Part shown: in pieces, positions 24,647 to 31,639 of the stretch | Layout: each line of letters starts with the position of its first letter | Position numbering within the stretch: the stretch's first letter is position 1 | Source: Deinococcus metallilatus | GTDB taxonomy: Bacteria; Deinococcota; Deinococci; Deinococcales; Deinococcaceae | DNA: 64,000 nt | Direction: 5' to 3' | NCBI RefSeq assembly: GCF_004758605.1 | Contig: NZ_CP038511.1 | Location: 124,001 to 188,000 of the forward strand | Notes under the pieces: model-generated | Seen by the model: the letters and a program-made list of their open reading frames with translations, nothing else | The model's database searches: none | What the model was told of the DNA's origin: nothing | Program-made: the position numbers and the translations under genes

Positions 24647-25263
24647 TCAAGCGTACCTCCCCGGCGTGACCGCACCGGAGAAATGTGACGGGGTGCTACC
24701 CCCCACGCCCAGCGCCCTCATCACCTGCGCGTGCATGGCGGGCGGATAGACCGCGACGCTGATCCGGCCCTGGATGTTCCAGAGGGTGTCGAAGTCCTGG
24801 TAGGAGATGTAAGCGTACCCGATCAAGGGGTCCGCCAGATACAGCCGGGAGAAGCGGTCGTCAAACCCACGGATCACTCGGAAATGCGGCACCTGGCCGA
24901 CTTCCTGGGCGTACTGCAAGACGATGCTGGGCACACCCAGCGCGATCAGATTCTTCAGCAAGGAATCTGGCTGCCCCGGATCTGCACGGACCGCAGGCCG
25001 TAGCGGCTGACAAAGCGCTCAATGGCCTCCACCTGCATATAGCTGGCCGGGGACGGTTTGGTGGCCCGGCTGATGGTCTGCACCGGGACGGTGAAGTCGT
25101 AATACGCCAGCACCATCGCGATGCTCGCCGGGCCGCAGTCGTTCCAGCCCTGATACACGACGGGCAGGTGCTGCAGGGCCAGGGCGGGCTGGGAGACGGC
25201 CCGGGCGGGAAGGGCCAGGGTAAGCAGCGCCCCCAGCGTGAGGGAAAGAAACCGTCGTCGCAT
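24647..25263 (-). pseudogene. C39-family peptidase with signal peptide, frame broken
   Basis: From ATG 25263 the protein has a signal peptide (RFLSLTLGALLTLALPARA) and the C39 peptidase start YQGWNDCGPASIAMVLAYY, with Cys43 as nucleophile. The frame stops at 24955-24957. The second half is one frame over (LLKNLIALGVPSIVLQYAQE, then VPHFRVIRGFDD with the catalytic His, and YLADPLIG with the Asp). Adding one C to the run at 24974-24977 joins them as GQPDSLLKNLIALG. C39-like proteins cleave peptides or are inactive lookalikes; this one keeps the full triad. It is probably an intact gene with a sequencing error. Confidence 0.7.
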
Positions 25264-25269
25264 GTGGTC

Positions 25270-25293
25270 ACTGTGCGGCCGGGTCAGGTTGGA
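25270..25293 (-). promoter_or_regulatory. Shared-family promoter of the C39 peptidase
   Basis: Minus strand TCCAACCTGACC from 25293, -10 CACAGT (25275-25270) 18 nt on, then GACCAC and ATG 25263. It faces the promoter at 25304; the two elements form an inverted repeat around 10 nt. Confidence 0.6.
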
Positions 25294-25303
25294 CTTCGCG
25301 CCT

Positions 25304-25327
25304 TCCAACCTGACCTTCCCCCAGCAT
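25304..25327 (+). promoter_or_regulatory. Shared-family promoter of the SSB-like gene
   Basis: TCCAACCTGACC from 25304, -10 CAGCAT at 25322-25327 (18 nt), then GCTGCC and ATG at 25334. CATGCT at 25325 is an alternative -10 pointing to the next ATG (25337). Confidence 0.6.
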
Positions 25328-25333
25328 GCTGCC

Positions 25334-25993
25334 ATGATGACGCTGACCCACGGCACCTCCGCCGAGTTCACCGCCGCGCTCGCGCGTCCGGGCGTCCTGA
25401 AACCCGGCGGCCAGTTCGCCACGTTCACCCTGGCTGGAGAGTTCAAGCGGTCTCGGGAGGACGGGACGCCGATCCGGACGGTCTTTTACCAGCCCTGCGT
25501 CGCCGCGGGTCGTCTGGCAGGACGGCTGGGGACGCTGGGCGCGGGCGAGGCGATCAGCGGAACGGGCGTGCTGGCCGCGTATGAGGGGGAGATCGTCATC
25601 GCGGTTCAGGACGCGGCGCGCCTGCCCAGCGAGCACGTCCGCCTGGAACTGGACGGCGGTGGGGCCGCGCGGCTGCTTCGTGCCCGTTGGCGGGTCCGGG
25701 CGCGGGGGGTGTTGATCACCCCACCGCAGGCCCAGCGCCTGGAGAACGAGGTGCCGGTGACGAACATTCGACTGGGGCTCACGCCGAAGCGGGCGGAGGG
25801 GACGGAGACACCACTGGTGCCACTGGAACTGGCCGCCTACGGGGAACTGGCGGTCGTGCTCGCCGGGCAGGGCAAGGGAAACTACCTCGACACCTGGGGT
25901 GTGTTGCAGCGTCGTCAGGGGGCGCAGCGCCGCTTTTCCCGGCTGGAAGTGCAGGACGTCGAGCCCCTGCACGGGACGCGGGCGCTGCTGTAG
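25334..25993 (+). CDS. SSB-like protein with two OB-fold-like halves
   Basis: The 219-residue product (ATG 25334 or 25337) has two similar beta-rich halves. The first is FATFTLAGEFKRSREDGTPI with FYQPCVAAGRLAGRLGTLGA and ISGTGVLAAYEGEIVIAVQD. The second is VTNIRLGLTPKRAEGTETPL with VPLELAAYGELAVVLAGQGK, YLDTWGVLQRR and a final EVQDVEPL. The series 'strand, loop, ELA--LAxxxKG, GxLxxR, v-DvexL' is that of bacterial SSB. Two OB folds in one chain is the arrangement known for Deinococcus SSB. An SSB for transferred or replicating plasmid DNA is inferred. Confidence 0.5.
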   Translation: MMTLTHGTSAEFTAALARPGVLKPGGQFATFTLAGEFKRSREDGTPIRTVFYQPCVAAGRLAGRLGTLGAGEAISGTGVLAAYEGEIVIAVQDAARLPSEHVRLELDGGGAARLLRARWRVRARGVLITPPQAQRLENEVPVTNIRLGLTPKRAEGTETPLVPLELAAYGELAVVLAGQGKGNYLDTWGVLQRRQGAQRRFSRLEVQDVEPLHGTRALL

Positions 25994-26070
25994 GACAACT
26001 TGGAACTTCGGGGTGTCAACGCAGAGCGCGAGGACCCTTTCTCGTGAGCTGTCCCAGGGGTCTTCGGCCG

Positions 26071-26089
26071 CTCTCCGGGGTCGGGAGAG
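26071..26089. terminator. Hairpin between convergent genes
   Basis: CTCTCC-GGGGTC-(G)GGAGAG lies between the stops of the SSB-like gene and the CPBP gene, so it could end transcription from both sides. There is no T-tract, so this is weak. Confidence 0.3.
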
Positions 26090-26098
26090 AGCCGCGTC

Positions 26099-26853
26099 TC
26101 AGCTCGTCAGGACCCGCCACACCAGCGGCACCGCTCCCAGGACAGTGACAAGGGCGTTGTCGCACCCATGGCAGAGCATGGCGGCCCGCAGGCCAGAGCG
26201 CGTCGCCACCCAGGAGAACACCGCCCCACTCATCAGTTGTGGGATAACCAGGCCGAGTACGGCCGGGTGGTGAGGCAGATCGGGGGAGTTGCACAGGTGC
26301 GCCAGCGCGAAGAGCGTGTTCGTCACCGCCGCGCAGCCGATCAGCCAGCCGGGGGAAAGTCGTCCGCCGGGATGCCGCTGACGCAGGCTCAGGGACAACG
26401 AGGCCAGGACCAGGGGCGTGATGAACATGTTGGGGTGGGGCTCCACTGCCGCTGATCCACTGCCGCCTTCAACACGTCGAAGGCATTGAGCCCGACGCAG
26501 CTCACCAACGACACGACCCTCAACCACGGCAACAGGCGCCAGGCCTCTTGGGGACGACGCACCCCGGGGTTGCCCAGGAAGGCGGCAAAACCGACCAGCC
26601 CGGGGATCAGGACCAGCCGGAACAGCGCCTCTTCGATCATGGGGCCCCGGACAATCCGATCCAGCAACTCGTCCGAGGGACCCCGCTTGGGCGTCCAGCC
26701 GGTCTGCTCGATCACCCACGGGACGACCCAACGTGACTGCACCACGACCTCCAGCAGCACCACGAGCAGCACCAGCCCGAGTATCCACGGCACATGCCGA
26801 AGCGGCAGGCCCCATCGCAGGGAGAGAGGCGCCAGAGCCGGGAGCTTGGTCAT
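26099..26853 (-). pseudogene. CPBP-family intramembrane protease, frame broken
   Basis: From ATG 26853 (MTKLPALAPL) the frame has membrane segments (WILGLVLLVVLLEVVV) and GPMIEEALFRLVLIPG, carrying the EExxxR signature of CPBP (CAAX) proteases. It runs out of frame near 26440. The other frame supplies NMFITPLVLASLSL, NTLFALAHLCNSPD (second motif FxxxH) and AAMLCHGCDNALVTV (third motif). Adding one C to a C-run of the minus strand at 26432-26440 gives QWSPHPNMFITPLVL and restores one gene of about 250 codons. CPBP proteases process membrane proteins or peptides. Confidence 0.68.
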
Positions 26854-26994
26854 CCGGTGTCCTGTCCAAACCCTTGATAGCCGACAGCCCGGGTCTGATC
26901 GCCTGGAAGAGGGTTGGAATGCGCCCATACGGGAAACTGGACGCAGGCCAGTCCCCGGCGCTCCCCGACGAGGCGCTGGACGCTCTGTCCAGCT

Positions 26995-28524
26995 TCAACG
27001 GAATACCCCTGGGTGTCCGCGCCTCCCCCCCTCTGCCTCCCGGGGATCGGGAAGAGACAGGCCTTCCAGCAGCTCACGCTCCAGCATCAGACTCTCGAAC
27101 CTCACCTCGCCGTCCTGAGCCAGCGCCCGCAGGACGGCCCCCGACCCGTCCACCGTCCACTCGGCGGTCAGCCGCTCGCTGTCCTCCTCCGGCCAGCCAC
27201 CCGTGCACACCAGCGCCCGCGCATCCTCGCGCGCCAGGGTGGGGTAACGGTGTTCGGTCGGGGCCGTCGTCAGGGGCCAGGCCGATGCGCCCGGCACCCG
27301 CAGCACGACGACCCGCCGATGCGCGTGGGCCAGACAGGCCAGCAGCAGGGCGTGGAGGTCGGGGTCGAAGTCGGTCCCCAGGTAGTCGGTGACCTCACCC
27401 GGCTGGATGGTCGTGTCGGCCGCCAGCAGGAGGGTCAGGTGAGGCTCACCGGCCTGCTCCTGGTGAACCTCCCGGCTGGACTCTTCGACCCTCGTGGGCG
27501 TGGTGTCGTTTCCCCCCATCAGGCGGTCGAGCGCCGCGGACCCCGTCACCAGCACCTCCACGTGCGGCTGACCGCTGCGTTCGGCCACCGCCCGCCGGAG
27601 GACCGCCTCTCGTTGCGGCTGGTCGGTGAGGACGAAAAACTCCCCGTCGTCCAGACGGTGCCCGAACACCCGGTACGTCCTGCGAGTGGGTTCGTCGAGC
27701 AGGTGCGCGGCGTCCTCGTGGGGCGGGTCCAGGCCCACGTCCACGAAGGGGAGACCACGCGAGAGGGCCAGTGCCCGGAAAGCCAGGTCCTCGTTGATCC
27801 TCCCGCCCTTCAGGAGGGTCTGTTCCAGGCGCGGGTCCGACAGTTCCGAGGTCTCCAGGTCCCCGTAGCCGAGGTGGAGCAGCGCTTCGGCGATGGACAT
27901 GTGCCCAGGTGTTCCACGCTTCGGAAAAGTTCTGGGTTCCGGGTCCTGGTGGGGCCGTGGGTCGGACACGGCCCCACCAGGCGTGATCACTGCAACGGGT
28001 GGATGGTCGGTGACCATCACCTCGGGTCCGGGTTCCCATTCAGGCCCTTCCGCAGGGGAAGGCGGGACGGACAGCTCCGGCTGCGCGGCGAGGGCTGCCA
28101 GGTCGACCGGCGGTCGGTACTCCACCTCGGGCACGGTGGGCGGGGGGTTGACCCAGGCCGGTTCGCTCCGTCGGTTGGTGGGTTGGCTCACCACGATCAG
28201 GGCGGATGGGGGAAGGTAATACAGGTTCTCTTCCTGAAAGGGATTGCTGCTGGCCCGTACCGTCTGCCCATCCGCCTCCGCCTCGACGAGGGCGCGGACC
28301 GTGTCGAGGACCCGCAGGGCCCGCTCGGCCTGGGGAACTCCGTAGGCGGCGAGCGCTTGGCCGATCACCCGCTCGTCGAGGAAGGTTCGTGCCCGTTCCA
28401 GGACGTGCGCGTCCTGCTGGGAGCGAGACCACCGTCTGCCGCCTGGAGGACGGAGACGGCCGAACTGGAAGAAGGTCAGCCGCGCCTCGCTCCGGAGGAC
28501 ATCGGCGAAGGTCGGTTGTTTCAA
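26995..28524 (-). CDS. Second GspE-N/MshEN-like protein without ATPase core
   Basis: This 509-residue protein starts at TTG 28524, six nt after AGGAGG. An N-terminal domain of about 110 residues and a Pro-rich linker precede a GspE-N-like unit. It reads MSIAEALLHLGYGDLETSEL, QTLLKGGRINEDLAFRALAL, then SRGLPFVDVGLDPPHEDAAH and EFFVLTDQPQREAVLRRAV. The C-terminal 170 residues are alpha/beta (LTLLLAADTTIQPGEVTDYL) and unassigned. No Walker motif was found. It resembles the protein at 17780-18667 in domain type, so the plasmid carries two motor-less secretion-ATPase N-domains. Confidence 0.58.
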   Translation of the reverse strand: MKQPTFADVLRSEARLTFFQFGRLRPPGGRRWSRSQQDAHVLERARTFLDERVIGQALAAYGVPQAERALRVLDTVRALVEAEADGQTVRASSNPFQEENLYYLPPSALIVVSQPTNRRSEPAWVNPPPTVPEVEYRPPVDLAALAAQPELSVPPSPAEGPEWEPGPEVMVTDHPPVAVITPGGAVSDPRPHQDPEPRTFPKRGTPGHMSIAEALLHLGYGDLETSELSDPRLEQTLLKGGRINEDLAFRALALSRGLPFVDVGLDPPHEDAAHLLDEPTRRTYRVFGHRLDDGEFFVLTDQPQREAVLRRAVAERSGQPHVEVLVTGSAALDRLMGGNDTTPTRVEESSREVHQEQAGEPHLTLLLAADTTIQPGEVTDYLGTDFDPDLHALLLACLAHAHRRVVVLRVPGASAWPLTTAPTEHRYPTLAREDARALVCTGGWPEEDSERLTAEWTVDGSGAVLRALAQDGEVRFESLMLERELLEGLSLPDPREAEGGRRGHPGVFR

Positions 28525-28537
28525 GGGGTTCCTCCTC

Positions 28538-29014
28538 TCACCACCGGCGCACGTTCCAGGGCCGGTATCCGTCCAGCCACAGGTGCAGCCAGTACGCGAG
28601 CAGGTATCCGCCCAGCGCCACCGCGTAGAGCGGCCCGTCCGGGGTGGGTACCCGCAGGGGGACGTCCAGGGCCCGGTCCACGGCGAGCAGCGCGGTGACC
28701 GGCAGTGTCAGCAGGACGGCGGCGTACCCCAGCAGAAGGAGCGGTCCGCGGACGTAGGTGTGCGTGACGCCCCGGTGCCGCACGAACAGGCTCAGCGGGC
28801 GCCACAGGCCTCCCCAGACACCCCAGTTGCACCGTGCCCGCACACGCACGTGTCCCGCCAGGTCGAGGTCAGGCGTGATCAGCAGCGTCCCGGTCAGGTA
28901 TCCCGCCGCCAGCGAGAGGAGCAGGTCCTGGGAGACGTGCAGGGCGGCCAGGGGTCCGGCGATCCCCACCAGGGTGATCAGGTTGACTCCGGTGTGCAGG
29001 TCACCGCTGGGCAT
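28538..29014 (-). CDS. DUF2227-type putative metal-binding membrane protein
   Basis: The 158-residue protein begins MPSGDLHTGVNLITLVGIAG and contains LITPDLDL, VWGGLWRPLSLFVRHRG followed by VTHTY, and a final YWLHLWLDGYRPW. The spaced His/Asp residues (DLHT, PDLDL, HRGVTH, HLWLD) and several hydrophobic helices match the DUF2227/YdjM-like metal-binding family. Activity is unknown. It overlaps the end of the VirB9-like gene by 14 nt and precedes the GspE-N-like gene. Confidence 0.75.
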   Translation of the reverse strand: MPSGDLHTGVNLITLVGIAGPLAALHVSQDLLLSLAAGYLTGTLLITPDLDLAGHVRVRARCNWGVWGGLWRPLSLFVRHRGVTHTYVRGPLLLLGYAAVLLTLPVTALLAVDRALDVPLRVPTPDGPLYAVALGGYLLAYWLHLWLDGYRPWNVRRW

Positions 29015-29762
29015 TGCCGCTGGGCGTGACGTTGAGGGTCGCGCGGGTGGTGTACTCGTTGATGCCGACGCGGTACGGCCACAGAACGGTCGGATTGACC
29101 CCGGCGTCGGCCGCGCTGGCGGTCACTGTGCCGTAGCGGGTGGTGCCGGGAGCGACCACGAGCGTGCCGAGGTTCGTCTTGACGAGCACGCTGCCGCCGT
29201 TCTGACCGTTGATCGCGAACTGCCGTTCGTTGAGGGTAATCGCCCGGGACCCGGCCTGCACGCGGTAGTTGACCACGAGGATGTTCCCGTCGCGGGTGGC
29301 GGTGAAGGTGAAGCGCGGGGTCTCCTCGGCGCCGAGGGCCGCACCCGGGCGGAGGCTGGTGGTGGGGGCGCTGGCCTGTGGCGTTGGTGGGGCCGGGCTC
29401 GTCTCCTCGGGGTCCTTCACGGTGACGTTCACGATGCTGCCCGCGTGGTCGCCCGACAGGGTGAGGCGCCAGGTGTAGGTTCCGCTGTCGGTCACGATCT
29501 GCAGGGGCGTGGAGCCGTACCCGGCGAGGCCCGCGAGCAGGACGCGGTTGCCGTCCTTCCTGCGGTCGACCAGCCCGTCGCGTGTGACCAGGACGTCCTT
29601 GACGGCCTCGGGGAAGACGAGGGTGCCGAGGGCGCCGGGACCGAGCGTCAGGGTGTAGTGCTGGGCTTGCTGCGGAGTCAGGATGACGTTCACGTCCTTC
29701 AGGGCGACGGCGGGTGTGGAGACGAGGGCAAGGAGGGCGAGCAGGGTGAGGCGTGTGGTCAT
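29001..29762 (-). CDS. Secreted VirB9-like protein, paralogue of 6796-8037
   Basis: This 253-residue protein has a signal peptide (RLTLLALLALVSTPAVA). The N-terminal domain reads GTLVFPEAVKDVLVTRDG, then GLVDRRKDGNRVLL and STPLQIVTDSGTYTWRLTL. It aligns block by block with the protein at 6796-8037. A short linker leads to a second beta domain (FTATRDGNILVVNYRVQAG, ITLNERQFAINGQNGGSVLV). Two beta domains and export fit VirB9/TraK-type pore proteins. Having two diverged copies on one element is noteworthy. Transcribed from a shared-family promoter with a normal GGAGG leader. Confidence 0.6.
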   Translation of the reverse strand: MTTRLTLLALLALVSTPAVALKDVNVILTPQQAQHYTLTLGPGALGTLVFPEAVKDVLVTRDGLVDRRKDGNRVLLAGLAGYGSTPLQIVTDSGTYTWRLTLSGDHAGSIVNVTVKDPEETSPAPPTPQASAPTTSLRPGAALGAEETPRFTFTATRDGNILVVNYRVQAGSRAITLNERQFAINGQNGGSVLVKTNLGTLVVAPGTTRYGTVTASAADAGVNPTVLWPYRVGINEYTTRATLNVTPSGNAQR

Positions 29763-29784
29763 GGGTGGATGTCCTCCACCCTGA

Positions 29785-29808
29785 AGTGTGGTGGCGGGTC
29801 AGGTTGGA
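29785..29808 (-). promoter_or_regulatory. Shared-family promoter of the second VirB9-like operon
   Basis: TCCAACCTGACC from 29808, -10 CACACT (29790-29785) 18 nt on. Unlike the others it is followed by a 5' leader with GGAGG before ATG 29762. Confidence 0.6.
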
Positions 29809-29934
29809 CGCTGCAGCGTGTCGGGCAAATGGGAAGCCCTGTGGCCGTCCGCGTGCCACTGAACCTGCTCTGGCTGTGGTCGCGCCCTGTCGCCCCTAGA
29901 CTTCTGTTCGAACCTGGTTGTTCAGGAGGGCGGG

Positions 29935-30543
29935 ATGTTGATCGACACCATGAAACGTGATGCCCGGCGGGGCCTGGGCTATGACTGGCACAAAGAGGAC
30001 GGGCTGCTGCACCTGTACGAGTTGCTGCATGGCACGGGAGTTTCTCCGCTTGAACTGCAGGCGCAATTCGAGGCTACGTTCCAGGAGCGACTGTTTGAGG
30101 CCCGCTTGTGCACCCTGAGCCGTTCCACCTATGAACGGCTGCGCGGGTTACCGCTCCCCGACGGGCTGCTGACCCTTACCTGTCCCGCGGTCTGGTTCGA
30201 GCTGCCCGACCAGTTGCCTGGGCAGGAGGCCTGGGGTGGCGCACTGTTGTTCTTCGTACGTCCCGGCGAGTCCCTGTTCGGCGTGCCGCTCCGGCAGGGC
30301 CTCGCGTTCCTGCTGGTCTTCGACGCGCACGACAACTTCCGCGCGACTTACATCTTCCTCGAAGGGGAGGGGGTTTCGCCGCGGATGATCCATCCGATGC
30401 AGGCCAGCGAGCAGGCGGTGTTGCTGGGCCTGCCGCGTGAACGGGTCGAGCAGCTCACCCGGGAGAGCCTGACTCTGCTGCCCGCGCTCCTCCAGCTGCT
30501 GCTGGAGCGAGGCGTCGCCCGCTTGAGTGGCCGGACGTCCTGA
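29935..30543 (+). CDS. Hypothetical protein
   Basis: This 202-residue protein starts at ATG 29935 after AGGAGG. It is mostly alpha-helical at both ends (LGYDWHKEDGLLHLYELLHG; EQLTRESLTLLPALLQLLLE) with a beta core (LTLTCPAVWFELPDQL, GGALLFFVRPGESLFGVPL, LAFLLVFDAHDNFRATYIFL). No family recognised. It stands alone on the plus strand between minus-strand operons; a -10-like TAGACT lies about 35 nt before the start. Confidence 0.65.
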   Translation: MLIDTMKRDARRGLGYDWHKEDGLLHLYELLHGTGVSPLELQAQFEATFQERLFEARLCTLSRSTYERLRGLPLPDGLLTLTCPAVWFELPDQLPGQEAWGGALLFFVRPGESLFGVPLRQGLAFLLVFDAHDNFRATYIFLEGEGVSPRMIHPMQASEQAVLLGLPRERVEQLTRESLTLLPALLQLLLERGVARLSGRTS

Positions 30544-30575
30544 CCCTCGCCCGCCCCTTCGTACCCGTTCACGCT

Positions 30576-31016
30576 TCATGTCGGTTGACCGGAAACGCTC
30601 GGTTGCCAGGCTTTACCCCGGGTGAACACCCCCAGGCTCCCGATGCAGCGGCAGCTCACCTCGCCTCGCCACAGCGCACGGGTGAGCACGTCCGTGACGA
30701 CTGTGCGCGGAAAACCGGTCGTGGTGACGAGTGCGGCCACGGTGCGCCGCCGCTCGACCTCGGCCAGGACCCGCTCCTGGGTCACCTCGGCGGGCTCGGT
30801 TTCCAGAGTGGTCAGATGATGGAGGCGGAGAGTTCCCGCGCGGTCGGCGGCCTTGCAGACCAAGCCAGCGTCCTGAAGAGTCCTGAAGAGGGTGTGGGCG
30901 TCCGCACGCGGGAGGCCGGTGAGGGCCGCAATGTCGCCGGTGGTGGACGGTCCCTGCCCCAGGAGGTCGAGCACTTGCAGGCTGTGGAGAGGGGAGAGGG
31001 CGTTCATGCTGTTCAT
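30576..31016 (-). CDS. Winged-helix DNA-binding protein
   Basis: The 146-residue protein has a MarR/IclR-like helix-turn-helix: LHSLQVLDLLGQGPSTTGDI, then AALTGLPRADAHTLFRTLQD and AGLVCKAADRAGTLRL as the wing. A second half (RRRTVAALVTTTGFPRTVVT, ALWRGEVSCRCIGSLGVFTR) could be another winged helix. It is coupled by ATGA overlap to the gene upstream (31013-31354), itself coupled to a tiny ORF. The whole set is read from a shared-family promoter, so it may regulate that regulon. Confidence 0.62.
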   Translation of the reverse strand: MNSMNALSPLHSLQVLDLLGQGPSTTGDIAALTGLPRADAHTLFRTLQDAGLVCKAADRAGTLRLHHLTTLETEPAEVTQERVLAEVERRRTVAALVTTTGFPRTVVTDVLTRALWRGEVSCRCIGSLGVFTRGKAWQPSVSGQPT

Positions 31017-31354
31017 GCTGCTCCACCACGCGATGCGTGAGGGACCAGGCGGGCGAGCAGGGCCCGTTGAATGAGCAGGTGCGCCTGAGCGGGCTGTTGA
31101 ACGTACAACTGCTCATACTTGGGGCGCAGCCCTGCCAGTTCCCTAACCTCTGGCAACAGGGGGAGCGCGCCGACGAAGTAGCTGTTCTCCCGGACATAGA
31201 CGCGGGCTCCCCCGGCTTGCTGGTGTTGGATCAGGGTGGTGAGGAGGCTCAGCATCAGGAGTTGGGCCTGGTCGCGCCCGACCTCGAACACGTCCCCCAG
31301 CGCTTCGGTGAGTTCCTCGCGGGCCTGTGCGGAGCGCAGCGGCCAGTCATTCAT
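31013..31354 (-). CDS. Small hypothetical protein, helical
   Basis: The chosen start is ATG 31354 (MNDWPLRSAQAREELTEALG), which overlaps the stop of the tiny ORF at 31351-31476 (ATGA). The 113 residues are mostly helical, with LLMLSLLTTLIQHQQAGGAR and VYVRENSYFVGALPLLPEV. A longer upstream extension of the frame is rejected because it would absorb the tiny ORF and the promoter. No family recognised; likely a partner of the winged-helix protein. Confidence 0.6.
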   Translation of the reverse strand: MNDWPLRSAQAREELTEALGDVFEVGRDQAQLLMLSLLTTLIQHQQAGGARVYVRENSYFVGALPLLPEVRELAGLRPKYEQLYVQQPAQAHLLIQRALLARLVPHASRGGAA

Positions 31355-31476
31355 GACGTGGTGATGGTGCACCGGTCGAACCTGAGGAGGAGTGTCTGGC
31401 GCCCGGCGTCTGCTGGCAGGCGGGGAGGACCGGGAGGATGACCCGGGTGCGGGGCACACTGCGGACAGGGCGGCAT
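31351..31476 (-). CDS. Tiny CxxC peptide gene (41 residues)
   Basis: ATG 31476 begins MPPCPQCAPHPGHPPGPPRL, and the frame ends CTITTS with its TGA overlapping the next start (ATGA). A shared-family promoter places the transcription start right at this ATG. A CPQC pair near the N-terminus could bind zinc with later Cys. Promoter, coupling and length make translation likely, but no homologue can be tested here. Confidence 0.45.
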   Translation of the reverse strand: MPPCPQCAPHPGHPPGPPRLPADAGRQTLLLRFDRCTITTS

Positions 31477-31482
31477 CCCCCC

Positions 31483-31506
31483 ATTGTTCCTGTGGGTCAG
31501 GGTGGA
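31483..31506 (-). promoter_or_regulatory. Shared-family promoter of the winged-helix operon
   Basis: TCCACCCTGACC from 31506 (one mismatch), -10 AACAAT (31488-31483) 18 nt on, then GGGGGG and ATG 31476. Confidence 0.5.
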
Positions 31507-31639
31507 CGCGGGCCCTTCCGCTCTCGGCGAGGTTGTCCTCTGCCAGCTTGTCCACGGACAGCGGTGATCCGATGTGCTGAAGGCCTGGTGCGGGAAACGC
31601 CTCTCGGTAAGGGCGGTGCCATGCCCGGCCCGGCCGGTT

